Below are positions 36,401 through 46,676 of a stretch of 64,000 nucleotides of DNA, in pieces; the first letter of the stretch is position 1, and the number at the start of each line of letters is the position of its first letter. The position numbers and the translations under genes were made by a program. The stretch is from Costus lasius. Taxonomy: Eukaryota; Streptophyta; Magnoliopsida; Zingiberales; Costaceae. The notes beneath the pieces were generated by a model. That model saw nothing but the letters and a program-made list of their open reading frames with translations, had not been told where the DNA came from and ran no database searches. The DNA is taken from positions 16,085,501 through 16,149,500 of the forward strand of contig CM050447.1 of the NCBI GenBank assembly GCA_027563935.2, written 5' to 3'.

Positions 36401-39400
36401 TTGTTGCACAAATCCCTCTTCCATTTCCATATCAATGGAACCAACTGAGGTATTCTCACGTGCCATATGATGATCTAAAGTACATGAGCAACGAATCACA
36501 CATTATAAACCCACACTAATATACACTAATACATTGTAAACTCTAGATTTGTTGCCAAGTACTAACAATACAACAGTTGAATAATTTACATTGTAACTAG
36601 TATCACAAAACAATTAGATATTACCAGTAACAAAATAGTCCGTTGTGATAGAATAGAAATCTATCCTTGGAAGGAATTCTTTTGAAGAGTCAATTGAATA
36701 TATTTTGGTGACTCAGATAAAACCATAATATAAACTACAAAATATATGTGGTGACAAAGGCCGGCCAATACAGGTGAAAGCCACCAGAGGAATACTAAGT
36801 TACTAACATATCACCCTTAGATAGTTAGATATATGATTCAATTAACATAATAGCAGCAAGGCATCGTCAAAGCAAATATATGAAGGCCGAATTATTGAAT
36901 ATAGATCTAGCATACACAGATTTGTCAAAGATAGTTTTTTTGAGGTGAAAACCCTATATACTTGAGGAAATCTCGAAAACAACATCAAAGAAATTTGAAA
37001 CGCATGAAGAAGGAACTGGAAGAAGATGTCACTGATGAGAACTGAAGAGGAAAACAAGAGGCAACCAATTCACCTGAACTGGAAAGGAGAAGATGAGCGG
37101 TAGCGAGTTGGGTTCTGGAAGGCGAGCTCTTGATGGCGATGAGGCCAACGAGAGAAGACAAGCAGCAGCGGGTTCTACAGAAGAGGAGAAATTGTACTTC
37201 TATTGCCTGAGGGATGGCAACAAGTCACCGGCGTTAAGTTCTGGAAGGCGAGCTTGATGGTGATGGCGATGAGATACCGATGTCGGGTTTTGGAAGGCGA
37301 GCTTGATGGTGAGTTGGCAACGAGTGCTTGAGATGGTGAGAAGCGGCAAGGAGATGACGAGCAGTAGCAATGATGAGGAGTCGCTACACGCTAGGGCAGC
37401 AGCGATGGCCGAAGAGGAGTTGCTAGAGCAGTGGTGTGAGGCGATGAGGATTGAGGAGGAGGGGACAAGTGTCGAGCGGGTTAGGGGTTAGGGCTTTTTT
37501 CGGGGATGAAAAAAAAGTCAAAAGTCAAAAGACTCAAAAGAAAATAGCGAGGAAGCGCGTGGGTTGACTGCGGGCTGTGGGCCGCGAGCCACGGGCGCAA
37601 TTTTATTTGACTTGCACTCGGAGTCGGAGCAAAGCAACATAAAACTTTTAATCCTTTATTATTATAAAAATAATAATAACAAATAAAACAATTTAGTACT
37701 TTGGTACCATTAAAAAATCCCAAAATTATTTTTTGATCCCGGTACCGGTACCGCAGTCCCGATTTAAAAATTGATACCGGTACCAAAGTACCGAAATACC
37801 GAAGTACTGGTACCGAAATACCAAATACCAAAAATTTCGGTACGGTACTTTGGTACCAGTACCATATGCTCACCCCTAGTATACCATGTCTGGTTCTCCA
37901 AACATGAATGGTGTATTAGAAAGAAGGAACATAACACTTAAGGATATGGTACGGAGTATAATTTGCTGTACTACTTTACCACATTTATTATGGAGAGATG
38001 CATTAAGAATTGTTGTGTACATTTTCAACAGAATTCCTATAAAAGCTACAAACAAAACCCCTTACAAATTATGAATAGGTAAGAAGCCCATCATAAAACA
38101 TTTTCGTGTTTGAGGATGATTGTTAGGATCTATGGACTGTGCGCCATGTACGTGCATAGTAAAATGCATTTGGGCATGTCGACATATATGTGTTGCGGTA
38201 ATTAATTGCATATAATTAATCTCTAATAATTTATTGTCATCTAATTAATTAAAGTATGGAGGGGCTTTTAATTATGTGTAGAATCCTTGGGGGCATAATT
38301 GTCTTCTCTATGATGGGCTGATAAATAATTATGTCCATTATGTTTTTTCCTATATATAGGTGTGGTCCCTGATTGAGATGTACAAGTTATTAAGAGATTT
38401 TCATTTGATTCTGATTGGCCACCCCACCTCTTGTGAACAATGACACAGTCAATTAAAAGATCACTCCAGTCAAATCCACTGATCTAATAAAATCTGGTAT
38501 CTCTTAATATAGTAGTTTTTCCATGCAATTTATGTGCAAGATTTATGACATGATCTAACAATTGGTATCAGAATGAGGTTAGTCTTGCCTTATTTTTATT
38601 TGAAAAATATTTTTAGCTGTGATATATGCTATGGAACAAAATCAAGGATGATATTTTTTTTCATATAATCTTCTCGAATAAAAAAAAATTTCTGTTAATT
38701 TTGTGGTTTTGATTTTGTTGCCTTGCGACATGGTTCTCATCGACGCTACAAGGGCTTTTGCCCTAATCACTGCCCATGGTCACCATTTGATGCAAGCATA
38801 CATCAAACTCCTCTTCCACCATTTAGTGTTGGCGGCTGATCCTCATGCTTCTAGATGCCGATAAGAACCATGTCGCAAGGCGACAAAATCAAAACCATAA
38901 AATCAACATAAAATTTTTTTATTCATGAAGATCATATAAAAAATGTCATCCTTGATTTTATTTTAAAACATAGATCTGAGTTAAAAAAAAATTTCAAACA
39001 AAAATAAGGCAAGACTAATCTCCCTCTGATATCAATTATTAGATCATGCCATAAATCTTACATATAAATTATATGGAAAAACTACTATATGAAGACATAC
39101 TAGATTTCATTAGATTAGTGGATTTAACTAGAGTGATCTTCTAATTGACTGTGTCCTTGTTCACGAGAGGTGGGGTGGCCAATGGGAACCAAATGAAAAC
39201 CTTTTGACAACTTGTATACTTTAATTAGGGACCACATCTATATATAGAAAAAAAATATAATTGTCATAATTACTTATTAACCCATCATAGATAAAATAAT
39301 TATGCCACCAGGGATTCTACACATAATTAAAAGCCCCTCCATACTTTAATTAATTAGATGACAATAAATTGTTAGAGATTAATTATACGCGATTAATTAC

Positions 39401-41732
39401 CTCAACGCATGTAGGTCTACATGCCCAAATGCATTTTACTATGCACTTATATGGTACACAGTCCATAGATCCTAACAGTCACAACACAATATTCATGAAT
39501 CCAAACCTTCTCAATGATCATATGAAATTTTACTAGCCTCACTGATTTATTGAGGTATTTTGTTGATTAAAATGAATAAATATTTTAGGATGAAGATGTT
39601 ACTAAACATATTCATGAAATTTCCATCACATGCAAGATTATGTTTCATAACATCATCATATCGTAGATGATCCAAAGCCTCCGTCTAACAAAGTGTGCCT
39701 TATAATAATAAATATTGATCAAAAGAGAATCTTATTAGATTATTTTGCTTAATACATATCATCTGTTGTCTTAAAAGGTCTTTTTATTAACAAGCATCAT
39801 AGCAAGTAACGGGAAGAGTTGAACATAAAATAGATACTTGATAAAAGAGGAGAGGGACCCGTGTTCTGTTAATAATTATGCTACACTTATCGGTAATGAT
39901 TCACAATGACATTCTCTTCCTATTTAAGCAATATCCAAGCTAATTGAAACATGTTAACAACAAAAGTGCATAATGATGCTTCATTAAGTGTGGTTTTCTA
40001 CACCATGCCATTGGTTGCACGAAGTGAGAGTAATGATTGAAAAATCTTTGATTCACATAACACTTTTTAATATATAGTTGTTTGGTCTAAATTTATGATT
40101 GATTATGTAATGTACATCTTATTTTTTAGCCCATCCTTCATATTGAGTTAAAATTTGGAAGCGGATATTTTTTTGGATGATGTTGGGCATGACTTGTGTC
40201 TGGTCTGGAGGACTTGTGTCACTTTTAAAGTTGATTAAGGTTTCACGCATCACATTATAATCATAATTGCACGAGTTACATGCATGTACACATTTAAGAA
40301 GATAAAAGAAGTTCAAGTGTGTTGTTATGCGTGGGCCTTGGCAGCACCTACTTTTAATAAAACTTGGATGAGGGTTAGCATATGTTATTATTGTTGTTCT
40401 AACAATTTATTGTATTGTTGAGTTTGATATGTCAACATGGATTACTTTTTTTTAGTTCTCTTTTTAATAAAGAAATGTTCGCCTCCTTTAAGCCATTATT
40501 TTTGCGATCATTTCTTCTGTCTAGTTATGATTTGTACTTTCGTGTCAAGATTTTTGGGCCAAAATATAAGCTACACATTTCGTAGCCATGTCATAGACAA
40601 TGTGAAATGCTCGTCTCATTAGTGAGTTATTTTGTATTGAGATATGCCTCTATCAAGACTTCATTTAAACATCACTCACCAGTATCTTTCAAACACTTTA
40701 TTTGTTAATTATATCAGGTTAATTAGAAAAATAGTACATAAACTTTGTACTAAGTTTTACAAAGCTGCAATAACTTTTTTTGGTTTTACAGGTGCAGTAA
40801 GTACACAAATTTGTAAATTAATTTTTTGATCAAGTCAATTTGTTACATTTTTTAATGGATGATTTATGTGGTTGATAGAGGACTTAACTAAGAGGCCCTA
40901 TCATTCACCACTTAGGCACTATATGGGAAATAATATAATTTTTTTGTGTCTCCATTAGCCTCATCTTCTTCAAGGTGAATGTTGTGCCTCCTTGGCATGT
41001 GCGAGATAGGGTTATAAATTAAGATTTCTATTGAAGTTTTTATCATTGAAATTAGTTTGAAAGTTATGCACGTAATAGAACTAATAAATTGTGTGCCAAA
41101 TCAATATTTATCGTCGATTTATATAGTTGATTAACAGTTTTTATTAAATTATAACTAGGTTACTTGTCATCTTAAATTATTTCGGCATAAATAATTGTTC
41201 TCTTTCTCCTTTTTCTTTTTCTTTTTGATACAGCTTCATTTTATTAGACATCTTTCACTCACTCGTGGATCAAGCAAGCGAAAATATAGAAGTCACAAAA
41301 CTGCTTTGGAACCACATAGAAAGTGAGAATTTTCTTTTCAATGTTTTAACAGCATTATCGGTTTTGAAAAGCCTAAATATTTTTCCTTTCTAGAGAGTAA
41401 ACGGACGAATATAATTCGGTGTGTGCTGAACCCTAAATCTGATGTCTTTATGTTGCTACAGGTCATCGAGAGGGTCTAAGGTTCACAGTGATGTTGAAGA
41501 GCAATACAAGGATAATAGGGACTGTGATGGAGTTGGATCTAGTCATTTTGTAAATGAGCACAAGCATGATGTTGATGATGACTACACCAAAATTGTACCA
41601 ACAGAACTCAACTTGCGTCGTCGTATATTTCGTCGTTGGTTTTCTTATTCAAAACTGGAGAAATTTCATAGGACAAAATCAAAGAAAAACGCATGTTCCA
41701 AGCATAGAAGAAATCACCTAGTGTTTGACTGA
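27411..41732 (+). CDS. Ubiquitin-fold protein, U11/U12 snRNP 25-kDa-like, five exons
   Basis: Exons 27411-27594, 27692-27791, 27906-28005, 41234-41322 and 41462-41732. All introns are GT-AG and every phase fits, giving 247 aa. After a Gly/Ser-rich N-terminus, a ubiquitin-like domain spans about residues 48-135: [54 protein letters not shown], then LHFIRHLS from exon 4. This is the plant family annotated as U11/U12 snRNP 25 kDa or ubiquitin-like superfamily; the U11/U12-25K protein belongs to the minor spliceosome, but whether this paralogue does is unproven. The C-terminal ~85 residues are basic ([19 protein letters not shown]). An alternative short exon at 28280-28309 would end the protein early, but exon 4 at 41234 matches the family far better. 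An upstream in-frame Met at 27267 exists. Intron 3 is 13.2 kb of transposon sequence. Confidence 0.87.
28447..28590 (+). mobile_element. Short LTR with primer-binding-site-like sequence
   Basis: A 128-bp TGTTAC...TTCACA segment (28447-28574) followed at once by TGACATCAGAGTACGA, close to the initiator-Met primer site. It looks like the 5' LTR of a small Copia or TRIM-type element. I see no matching 3' LTR; 28591-29393 contains no gene. Confidence 0.45.
29399..29820 (-). repeat. LTR A (3' LTR of the Copia complex)
   Basis: 422 bp, reverse-strand TGTTAAGATC...GATCTAACA. On its inner side the reverse strand reads AAGTGGGAGAT, a polypurine tract at 29821-29832. Confidence 0.85.
29833..32290 (-). 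pseudogene. Copia pol remnant (integrase C-terminus, RT, RNase H)
   Basis: Reverse-strand reading passes from [17 protein letters not shown] (near 32240) through RT to RNase H. There are many stops. The RT catalytic motif reads YVND instead of YVDD (near 31170), and RNase H reads SDSNFAGC where SDSDWAGC is usual. Clearly dead. It is the 3' half of the element ending at LTR A. Confidence 0.8.
32300..32886 (+). pseudogene. Copia integrase fragment fused to an LTR (copy 1)
   Basis: Plus-strand integrase sequence ([53 protein letters not shown]) with stops, running to KHFRIWG and then ending abruptly at GGATGAT followed by an LTR start. The remaining pol is absent. Confidence 0.8.
32887..33305 (+). 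repeat. LTR B
   Basis: 419 bp, TGTTAGGATC...GATCTAACA, same family as A, C and D; about 21 bp shorter than C near its 3' end. Followed by ATTGGTATCAGAGC (primer site) and about 80 bp of the Copia leader up to 33388. Confidence 0.85.
33388..34665 (+). pseudogene. hAT transposase fragment, left arm of inverted repeat
   Basis: Plus-strand copy of the middle of a BED-type hAT transposase (from [10 protein letters not shown] to YLKDKFEHV), with frameshifts and stops. It lacks the BED finger and the C-terminal dimerisation region. It is the inverted counterpart of 34705-35986; identity by eye is over 90 percent. Confidence 0.85.
34666..34704. other. 39-bp loop of the hAT inverted repeat
   Basis: Unpaired centre between the two arms, holding an 11-base GGCT-rich direct repeat (GGAGGCTCGAGGCTGGAGGCT). 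A transcript through it would form a stem of about 1.28 kb. Confidence 0.75.
34705..36499 (-). pseudogene. BED zinc-finger hAT transposase, truncated
   Basis: Minus-strand gene beginning near 36463 (MARENTSVG). A BED-type finger (CIHCSKEI...HINAC) lies at about 36150-36290. It is followed by typical hAT sequence ([76 protein letters not shown]-like). Several frame breaks occur. It stops at the palindrome centre, so the conserved C-terminal dimerisation domain is missing. hAT transposases cut and paste DNA with 8-bp duplications; this copy is inactive. Confidence 0.85.
37879..38120 (+). pseudogene. Copia integrase fragment fused to an LTR (copy 2)
   Basis: Same integrase segment as 32646-32886 ([12 protein letters not shown] to HFR), joined to the LTR at exactly the same base (GGATGAT then TGTTAGG). 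It begins directly at the hAT terminus. Confidence 0.85.
38121..38560 (+). repeat. LTR C
   Basis: 440 bp LTR followed by a primer-binding site (ATTGGTATCAGA) and Copia leader. Confidence 0.85.
38738..38863. other. Spacer between head-to-head Copia 5' ends
   Basis: 126 bp between inverted arms 38121-38737 and 38864-39477. Both arms consist of LTR plus leader and meet leader to leader, with CCTTGCGACATGGTTCT and its reverse complement at the inner edges. Confidence 0.7.
39037..39477 (-). repeat. LTR D (5' LTR of the Copia complex)
   Basis: 441 bp, minus orientation. The primer-binding site lies on its left (reverse strand TTGATATCAGAG). Its last base borders the GTCAC target duplication. Confidence 0.85.
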
Positions 41733-42830
41733 AGCAGCATTTCCGCGATTGTTAACTTGAAATTATTCTGGCACTTTGATTGTAAAAACAAGAATGCGAG
41801 TAGTAGCATGCCGTCTCTTTGTGCAGCTCTGGAGGACTCTCTGATTTTGTTAATCGAGTTGCCACCAACATTTGAAATTATCGTGAATCTCTGTTAGTGC
41901 AAATGCTGGTTTTTCACAATTTGCTTTCTGTACAAAAAGAATTATTCTCTAGCACATTTCTCTGTGTTCACTGGACCAAGGTTTGGACAAAAGAACAGGG
42001 AATTTGCAACAGCAATGCACTCGATAGAACTTGCAGAGCATTTTTTTTTTCTTCGTGCATAATCCTGAATCATATTATATTTTGAGTTACATTGTTTTCC
42101 AAAAATAACAGTGAAACTTAACCAAAAGAGTTTCAACAATAATGGCTGTCAAGAATCACATACCATGTTAACTCATGCTGAATCAGCCGACCAATTGGCT
42201 GCAGCAATGGTTGGGTAGAAACTGATTATTTTTTCGGTTCGCTATAAATAGAATTAACTGACAAGTGCAAATTAGTAAATTTGGTAAATTTAGTTGGGTA
42301 AATTACTGAATTTCACAATATGGTATAAAATGAGTAAATTTTGTTTGATAAATATATTAGAAAGGCAATATTATTATATTTACATAAGTAAAATAATCTA
42401 AATTGATAATTTACTAAATTTACCACAAATTTATTTGGTAAAATAATCTAAATTCGGTTTAATTTTGGTAATAAAAAAAATTAATAAATTCGGTTTGGAT
42501 TTTGAATGGTTGGATTGGAGCATGATCTTTTTGATGTATCTTGACGTATTATAGTTGAAGTGACCAAAGAGATGAATTATCGAATTCTCAAGTAGCCACA
42601 TCAATGTTGATATTCCTCCACAATTTTTTGTGAAGAGACCGAGAATTGTCATGAAGGTTTAATAAAATTTGAAGGAACAAGCCTAGTACTAATGGCAGTC
42701 CTACTAAAGGCATTAATCATTTTGGTCTTTTGCAGCCACCAGATAATTAGCACAAACAACAAGAGCACTGGCACTTGGTCTTTCAAAGCCACCAGGTAAT
42801 TAGCAAAATCATTTTGGACTCGCATCGGTT

Positions 42831-42928
42831 GAAGTAGCGAGGCGGCGGCATTTTCCTTTCTTTCGTCCTCGGCGGAAGTAGCGAGGAGGCGGCATTTTCC
42901 ACTCTTTCGTAATCGGCGGAAATAGCGG
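42831..42928. repeat. 44-bp tandem repeat (2.2 copies)
   Basis: Units start at 42831, 42875 and 42919 (GAAGTAGCGAGG, GAAGTAGCGAGG, GAAATAGCGG), each with GGCGGCATTTTCC except the last partial one. Confidence 0.75.
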
Positions 42929-43604
42929 TGAGTCTCTCTCACTCCATCCAGCATCCGTTCAATGAGACTGTCTAACTTCCAATTTGGTAGGAGAACTGCT
43001 ACGAGAGTAGAATAGTAATCATAGTAGGTTATGATAATCCAAGATTTCTATTAGAATAGACTGAGGTATTAATTGTTCTTTACATTCTTAATTCAGTTCT
43101 TGACACTCTAGCATTTATATGGTAGTTTAAATAGGGTTTAGTTGCTCCTCCGTCAACTTGAGTGAAAAGAAGCACCTTATAGTTTCATTGGATCCTGATT
43201 AGGTCTGCTCAAATGTAGGGTTTCTGATGATAAGAATCGAACTTAATTCAACTCCTAGAACAGATGAAGAGAATGAAATGACTATAATCTTGAGAGTAGA
43301 AGGGTGTATAAAAAGAGAATTATAGGACAATCCATTGCATAGTTAAAGCGAATAGGACAATCCATTGCAGAGTTAAAAGTGATAAAATTCTTCTTATGTA
43401 ATTTGCAAGGAAACAAGGGATATGAATTAAGTGATTTAGAGGGTAGACTAACCTTCAATTGATATTGGGATAAGAGAAGTGGACAATAGATTTAATATAG
43501 GGATCTAATTCAACTTTTGTATGTTACCAAGTAAGGATATTTAGAATATATTGCTTCTATTATTTTACTTTTCTTCTATTATGTTTGTTTCCTGCACTAT
43601 ATCC

Positions 43605-43955
43605 TTTGTTGCTTAGTAGTTGATTAATTGATTGTAATTATGTTAGTGCGACATAAGACTATGGTCATTGTAGCATGATGATTTTATTGTATAATAGGAT
43701 TTATTTTTGATATAATGTTTTATACTTATGTGTTGTATAGCAAGTTTCACGGTTATTATCCTAGTAATTTCCGATATTATAACTTTTGTTGCTTAGTAGT
43801 TGATTGATTGACTATGATTATGTTAGTGCGACTTGGACATAAGATTATCGTCATTGCGGCATAATGATTTCATAATATGATAGGATTTATTTTTGATATT
43901 GTGTTCTAATGAGTATAGCAGGTTTCATTGTTATGATATTGCTTTTAAATTCCTA
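43605..43955. repeat. Tandem duplication with 180-bp period
   Basis: Two diverged copies, from 43605 and 43785, both starting TTTGTTGCTTAGTAGTTGAT and sharing ATTATGTTAGTGCGAC and ATAGGATTTATTTTTGATAT. Non-coding. Confidence 0.75.
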
Positions 43956-44490
43956 CTTAGCTATTTTTAGTTAATTTTTAAATTTTGCCTCGAGGTTCAA
44001 GTTTAGATCTAATTCATTTAGCAAAGGTAGAGAGCATGAATGGCCACTTTAGTTATTGTGGTATCACAGTTAAGAATGTTGAGATGTTTGTAAATTTTTC
44101 CCACTTTGTTATAAAATGGTCCCAATATTTTCAATTGTATCTTGTGATTTGGTTTGAATTCTAGTTATATGAGTACATTCTGAATTTTAACTATTTTCAA
44201 TTGATATTATGGTTTGTTTAAGCAAACTGAGCTGTTGAAATAGTTTTATGATTTGTTCAGATATCTATTAGTTAGAGCTAACACTGTAAATTATTTTGCT
44301 CCTTCACAGATAGATAGTTGATTTGTGTTCGATCCGCACCGTTTGGAACGTGACAATAATATATATGTTAATGGTATGTAGTATGAAATTGGTAAAGTGG
44401 AGACGAACTACTGCCTCTGCATTTAGGTCTTGTTTACTTAGGGAGAAAGTTAGAAGAAAAAAAAAGAAAGTAGGAAAGAAAGGAGTATAG

Positions 44491-45032
44491 ACTTGTTTAC
44501 TTGGGCGGATGGATAATTTAGAAGGGAAAGTAAGAAAGAAAGTTAGTCATTAATCCCTCCATTTGCTTTCCGCTCAAATCGGACGGAAAGCTAAAACTAT
44601 TACTTAACTTTACTAATTTCACACCAACTTTTCATCGCACCGTTAGTTATTCTCGTTCAATACGAGTTTTTTTTACTACTCGTCCTTGAAATCGCTGCTC
44701 GAGCTCACCGTCATTGCTCGTTTATGTCGCTACTGCTTGCCCTCGCCATTGTCGCTCATATTTAATATTTAATAATTTTATAATATTATATATATATATA
44801 ATATGAATAAAAAAAAATAAAAAGTATAGTGTATATATCAATCCTTCAAACTTTCTTTTCATCCAAGTAAACACAAGAAAAAAAATATATAGCACATTTT
44901 ATCCGTCTATTTTTTTTTTTCTTATCTTTGGATGAAAATCCAAGTAAACACAAGAAAAAAAATATATAGCACATTTTATCCGTCTATTTTTTTTTTTCTT
45001 ATCTTTATATTTTTTATCCGTCCAAATAAATA
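44491..45032. mobile_element. MITE-like element with internal 77-bp tandem duplication
   Basis: Left end ACTTGTTTACTTGGGCGGAT and right end, reverse strand, TTTATTTGGACGGATAA resemble each other. A further related copy of the left end lies at 44430. An ATCCAAGTAAACACAAG unit of about 70 bp is repeated at 44861 and 44938. AT-rich, no ORF. No clear target duplication found. Confidence 0.5.
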
Positions 45033-46676
45033 TGCCATAAGTGAAAACGCCTGTCACCTGTTTGAGAGCTGCTGCCATAAATGCGATCGGTTTCTGTTAT
45101 TCTTTACAGTTTATTTGATACTGTTTAACTCATTACAACTGGCATAATTTGTTCGAGTCATTACTCCACGTTGACAGCAGTGAGTAGAAATGTGTAAGAA
45201 AACCATCTAATCTATTTTACAAAGATGTTGTTCCCAGGTCAATTTGAGTACACGGCGGCTTGGAATGAACCATATGTACGATCTTCTTTCTCCCTGTGTG
45301 AAAACTGAAACGTGTTGGAACAGGATTTATTGAAGACTTCCCTCCGCTGTTACTTGAAGCATGACATACAACGTAGGGAACACTCACATTTATGAGGAAC
45401 AGAACCAGGCAATTAATGGTTGCTGCTTTCTCCTCCTCAAGTCCAAGTTCCAATTTGGAGAAATTTAACATAAACAATTGGCAGGCTGTAAAATGTGCAA
45501 CCTCTGCATGAGAAACACCTCCGGAAACATACTTATTGATGTACCGAGGAAAGATAGAGTTCCATCCTTGCCAAGATTCAGGGAAAGGCTGTTACTAACC
45601 TCTGAATATTAGTTCTGATTAACGGTGTATTGACTTCCATTCCCGCAGCTTATTATGATTGTTATCCAAATTGACAACCTTCAGAGTTTCTAATTGTTTA
45701 GTTCTGATTAACAGGATGGCTCCTCTGAGTTGGAATGCTGCCTCCAAAAGCAAACAATTAGGTGGCCTGGCTCTGTGATGACAAGCTCTCCAATCATTCA
45801 GACCATCTTCTGCCTGAAGAAGCTTCAAATTTTGGTACACTGAGATTGTTTCTTCTTTGTTTGAATTATGTTCTTGTGTTTTTTCCTCTCTCTTTTGTGC
45901 TCTCTGTGGATTAGACTCTCTTGGTAGCCCACCTACATTGGAAACTTTTGCTCTTCTCTTCAATGAAATGCCTGGGATTGTCTCCACGGTCTATTTCCAA
46001 TTTTTCTAGTTTTCACCAACCCCTGCAGTCCAATGAGATAAAGACAAATACTGATGATGGTCATTTGATAAATCAGACAGTAGCAGTCATTACAAAAGTC
46101 TAATCCTTCAAATTTACCACCCAAAATTGTCGTGGCTCCGATCTTTACCTACATGAACTCCGAGCACCCAAAGTCAAACCTGATTTTACCTTTTGACCAA
46201 GTAAACTTGTATGCATGCGTATGGGAAGAATCAGACCGGCTTCGGCCTTTGTGCGCCACACTGCCGCGTTTCAATCTTTGCCTTTGACCTATTCCACAGT
46301 CAATGCATCCAGTAGTAAATATGCAGTCAGCTACAATAATTTTCACAATTCATAATTCACGTCCCCGACACGGAAGCCACTCTGTGTCAACCATTTGGCG
46401 ATTCGTTCCCTTCGTCCGCCAACCAATAGGAGAATCTCTCCCATTTATTCTTTAGCCCTTCCACAATCAGAGTACAAGCCAGTGCTGATCATTAACGCTC
46501 TGCGTGCAGCAATAGGTCCATAAGAGCTAACAGTCCTTGTTTGCACCTACTCTTTTCCTGTTCTTCCTCACCAAACTCCAAATCCAAAGGAACCATTTTT
46601 ATCGCCTCCCTGCGCCTTGCTTCGAGAGTGAGAGCATAAAAAAGCCATCTTTTCCACCTTTTTTCCTGTTGGGGAG

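Larger units (their letters stand above)
33388..37878 (-). mobile_element. hAT element, rearranged into a palindrome
   Basis: Right end is TAGGGGTGAGCATATGG on the reverse strand (37862-37878), a hAT-type terminus. Next to it are about 150 bp of subterminal GGTACC/TACCGAA repeats (37736-37865). A GC-rich leader with three AGGCGAGCT repeats (about 37112-37310) precedes a minus-strand BED-hAT transposase gene. The left end is not a terminal repeat but a second, inverted partial copy of the gene. The candidate target duplication GTATACCA at 37879 lies in Copia integrase. Confidence 0.75.
29399..39477 (-). mobile_element. Rearranged Copia element complex with hAT insertion (10 kb)
   Basis: Outer boundaries are a minus-oriented 3' LTR (29399-29820) and 5' LTR (39037-39477) flanked by an identical 5-bp target duplication GTCAC (29394-29398, 39478-39482), so the whole block entered or was framed as one element. 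Inside are minus-strand RT/RNase H remnants, two plus-oriented integrase-LTR units of the same family, and a palindromic hAT transposon segment. The interior has been inverted and duplicated, so it is not a simple nested insertion. Confidence 0.8.
28006..41233 (+). other. Giant transposon-filled intron 3 of the ubiquitin-fold gene
   Basis: 13,228 bp between GDQ (exon 3, donor GTCAGC) and LHFIRHLS (exon 4, acceptor TTGATACAG). It contains a short LTR remnant near 28.45 kb, the Copia/hAT complex 29399-39477 and about 1.7 kb of AT-rich sequence (39483-41233) with nothing recognisable. Confidence 0.85.
41733..46676. other. Mostly non-coding region with small duplications
   Basis: Starts with the 3' UTR side of the ubiquitin-fold gene. 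Minus-strand ORFs at 45217-45477 and 45619-45987 have no domain I recognise and no supporting splice pattern. The rest is AT-rich, apart from the repeats listed separately. Confidence 0.45.

Noticed and set aside
37303..37491. 62-aa plus-strand ORF with acidic tail
   Set aside because: Lies in the repeat-rich leader of the hAT element; no conservation pattern.
45217..45987. Two minus-strand ORFs, one with a leucine-rich-repeat-like phrase
   Set aside because: A single LETLKVVNLDNNHNKL-like phrase is not enough; no repeats, splice support or neighbouring domains.
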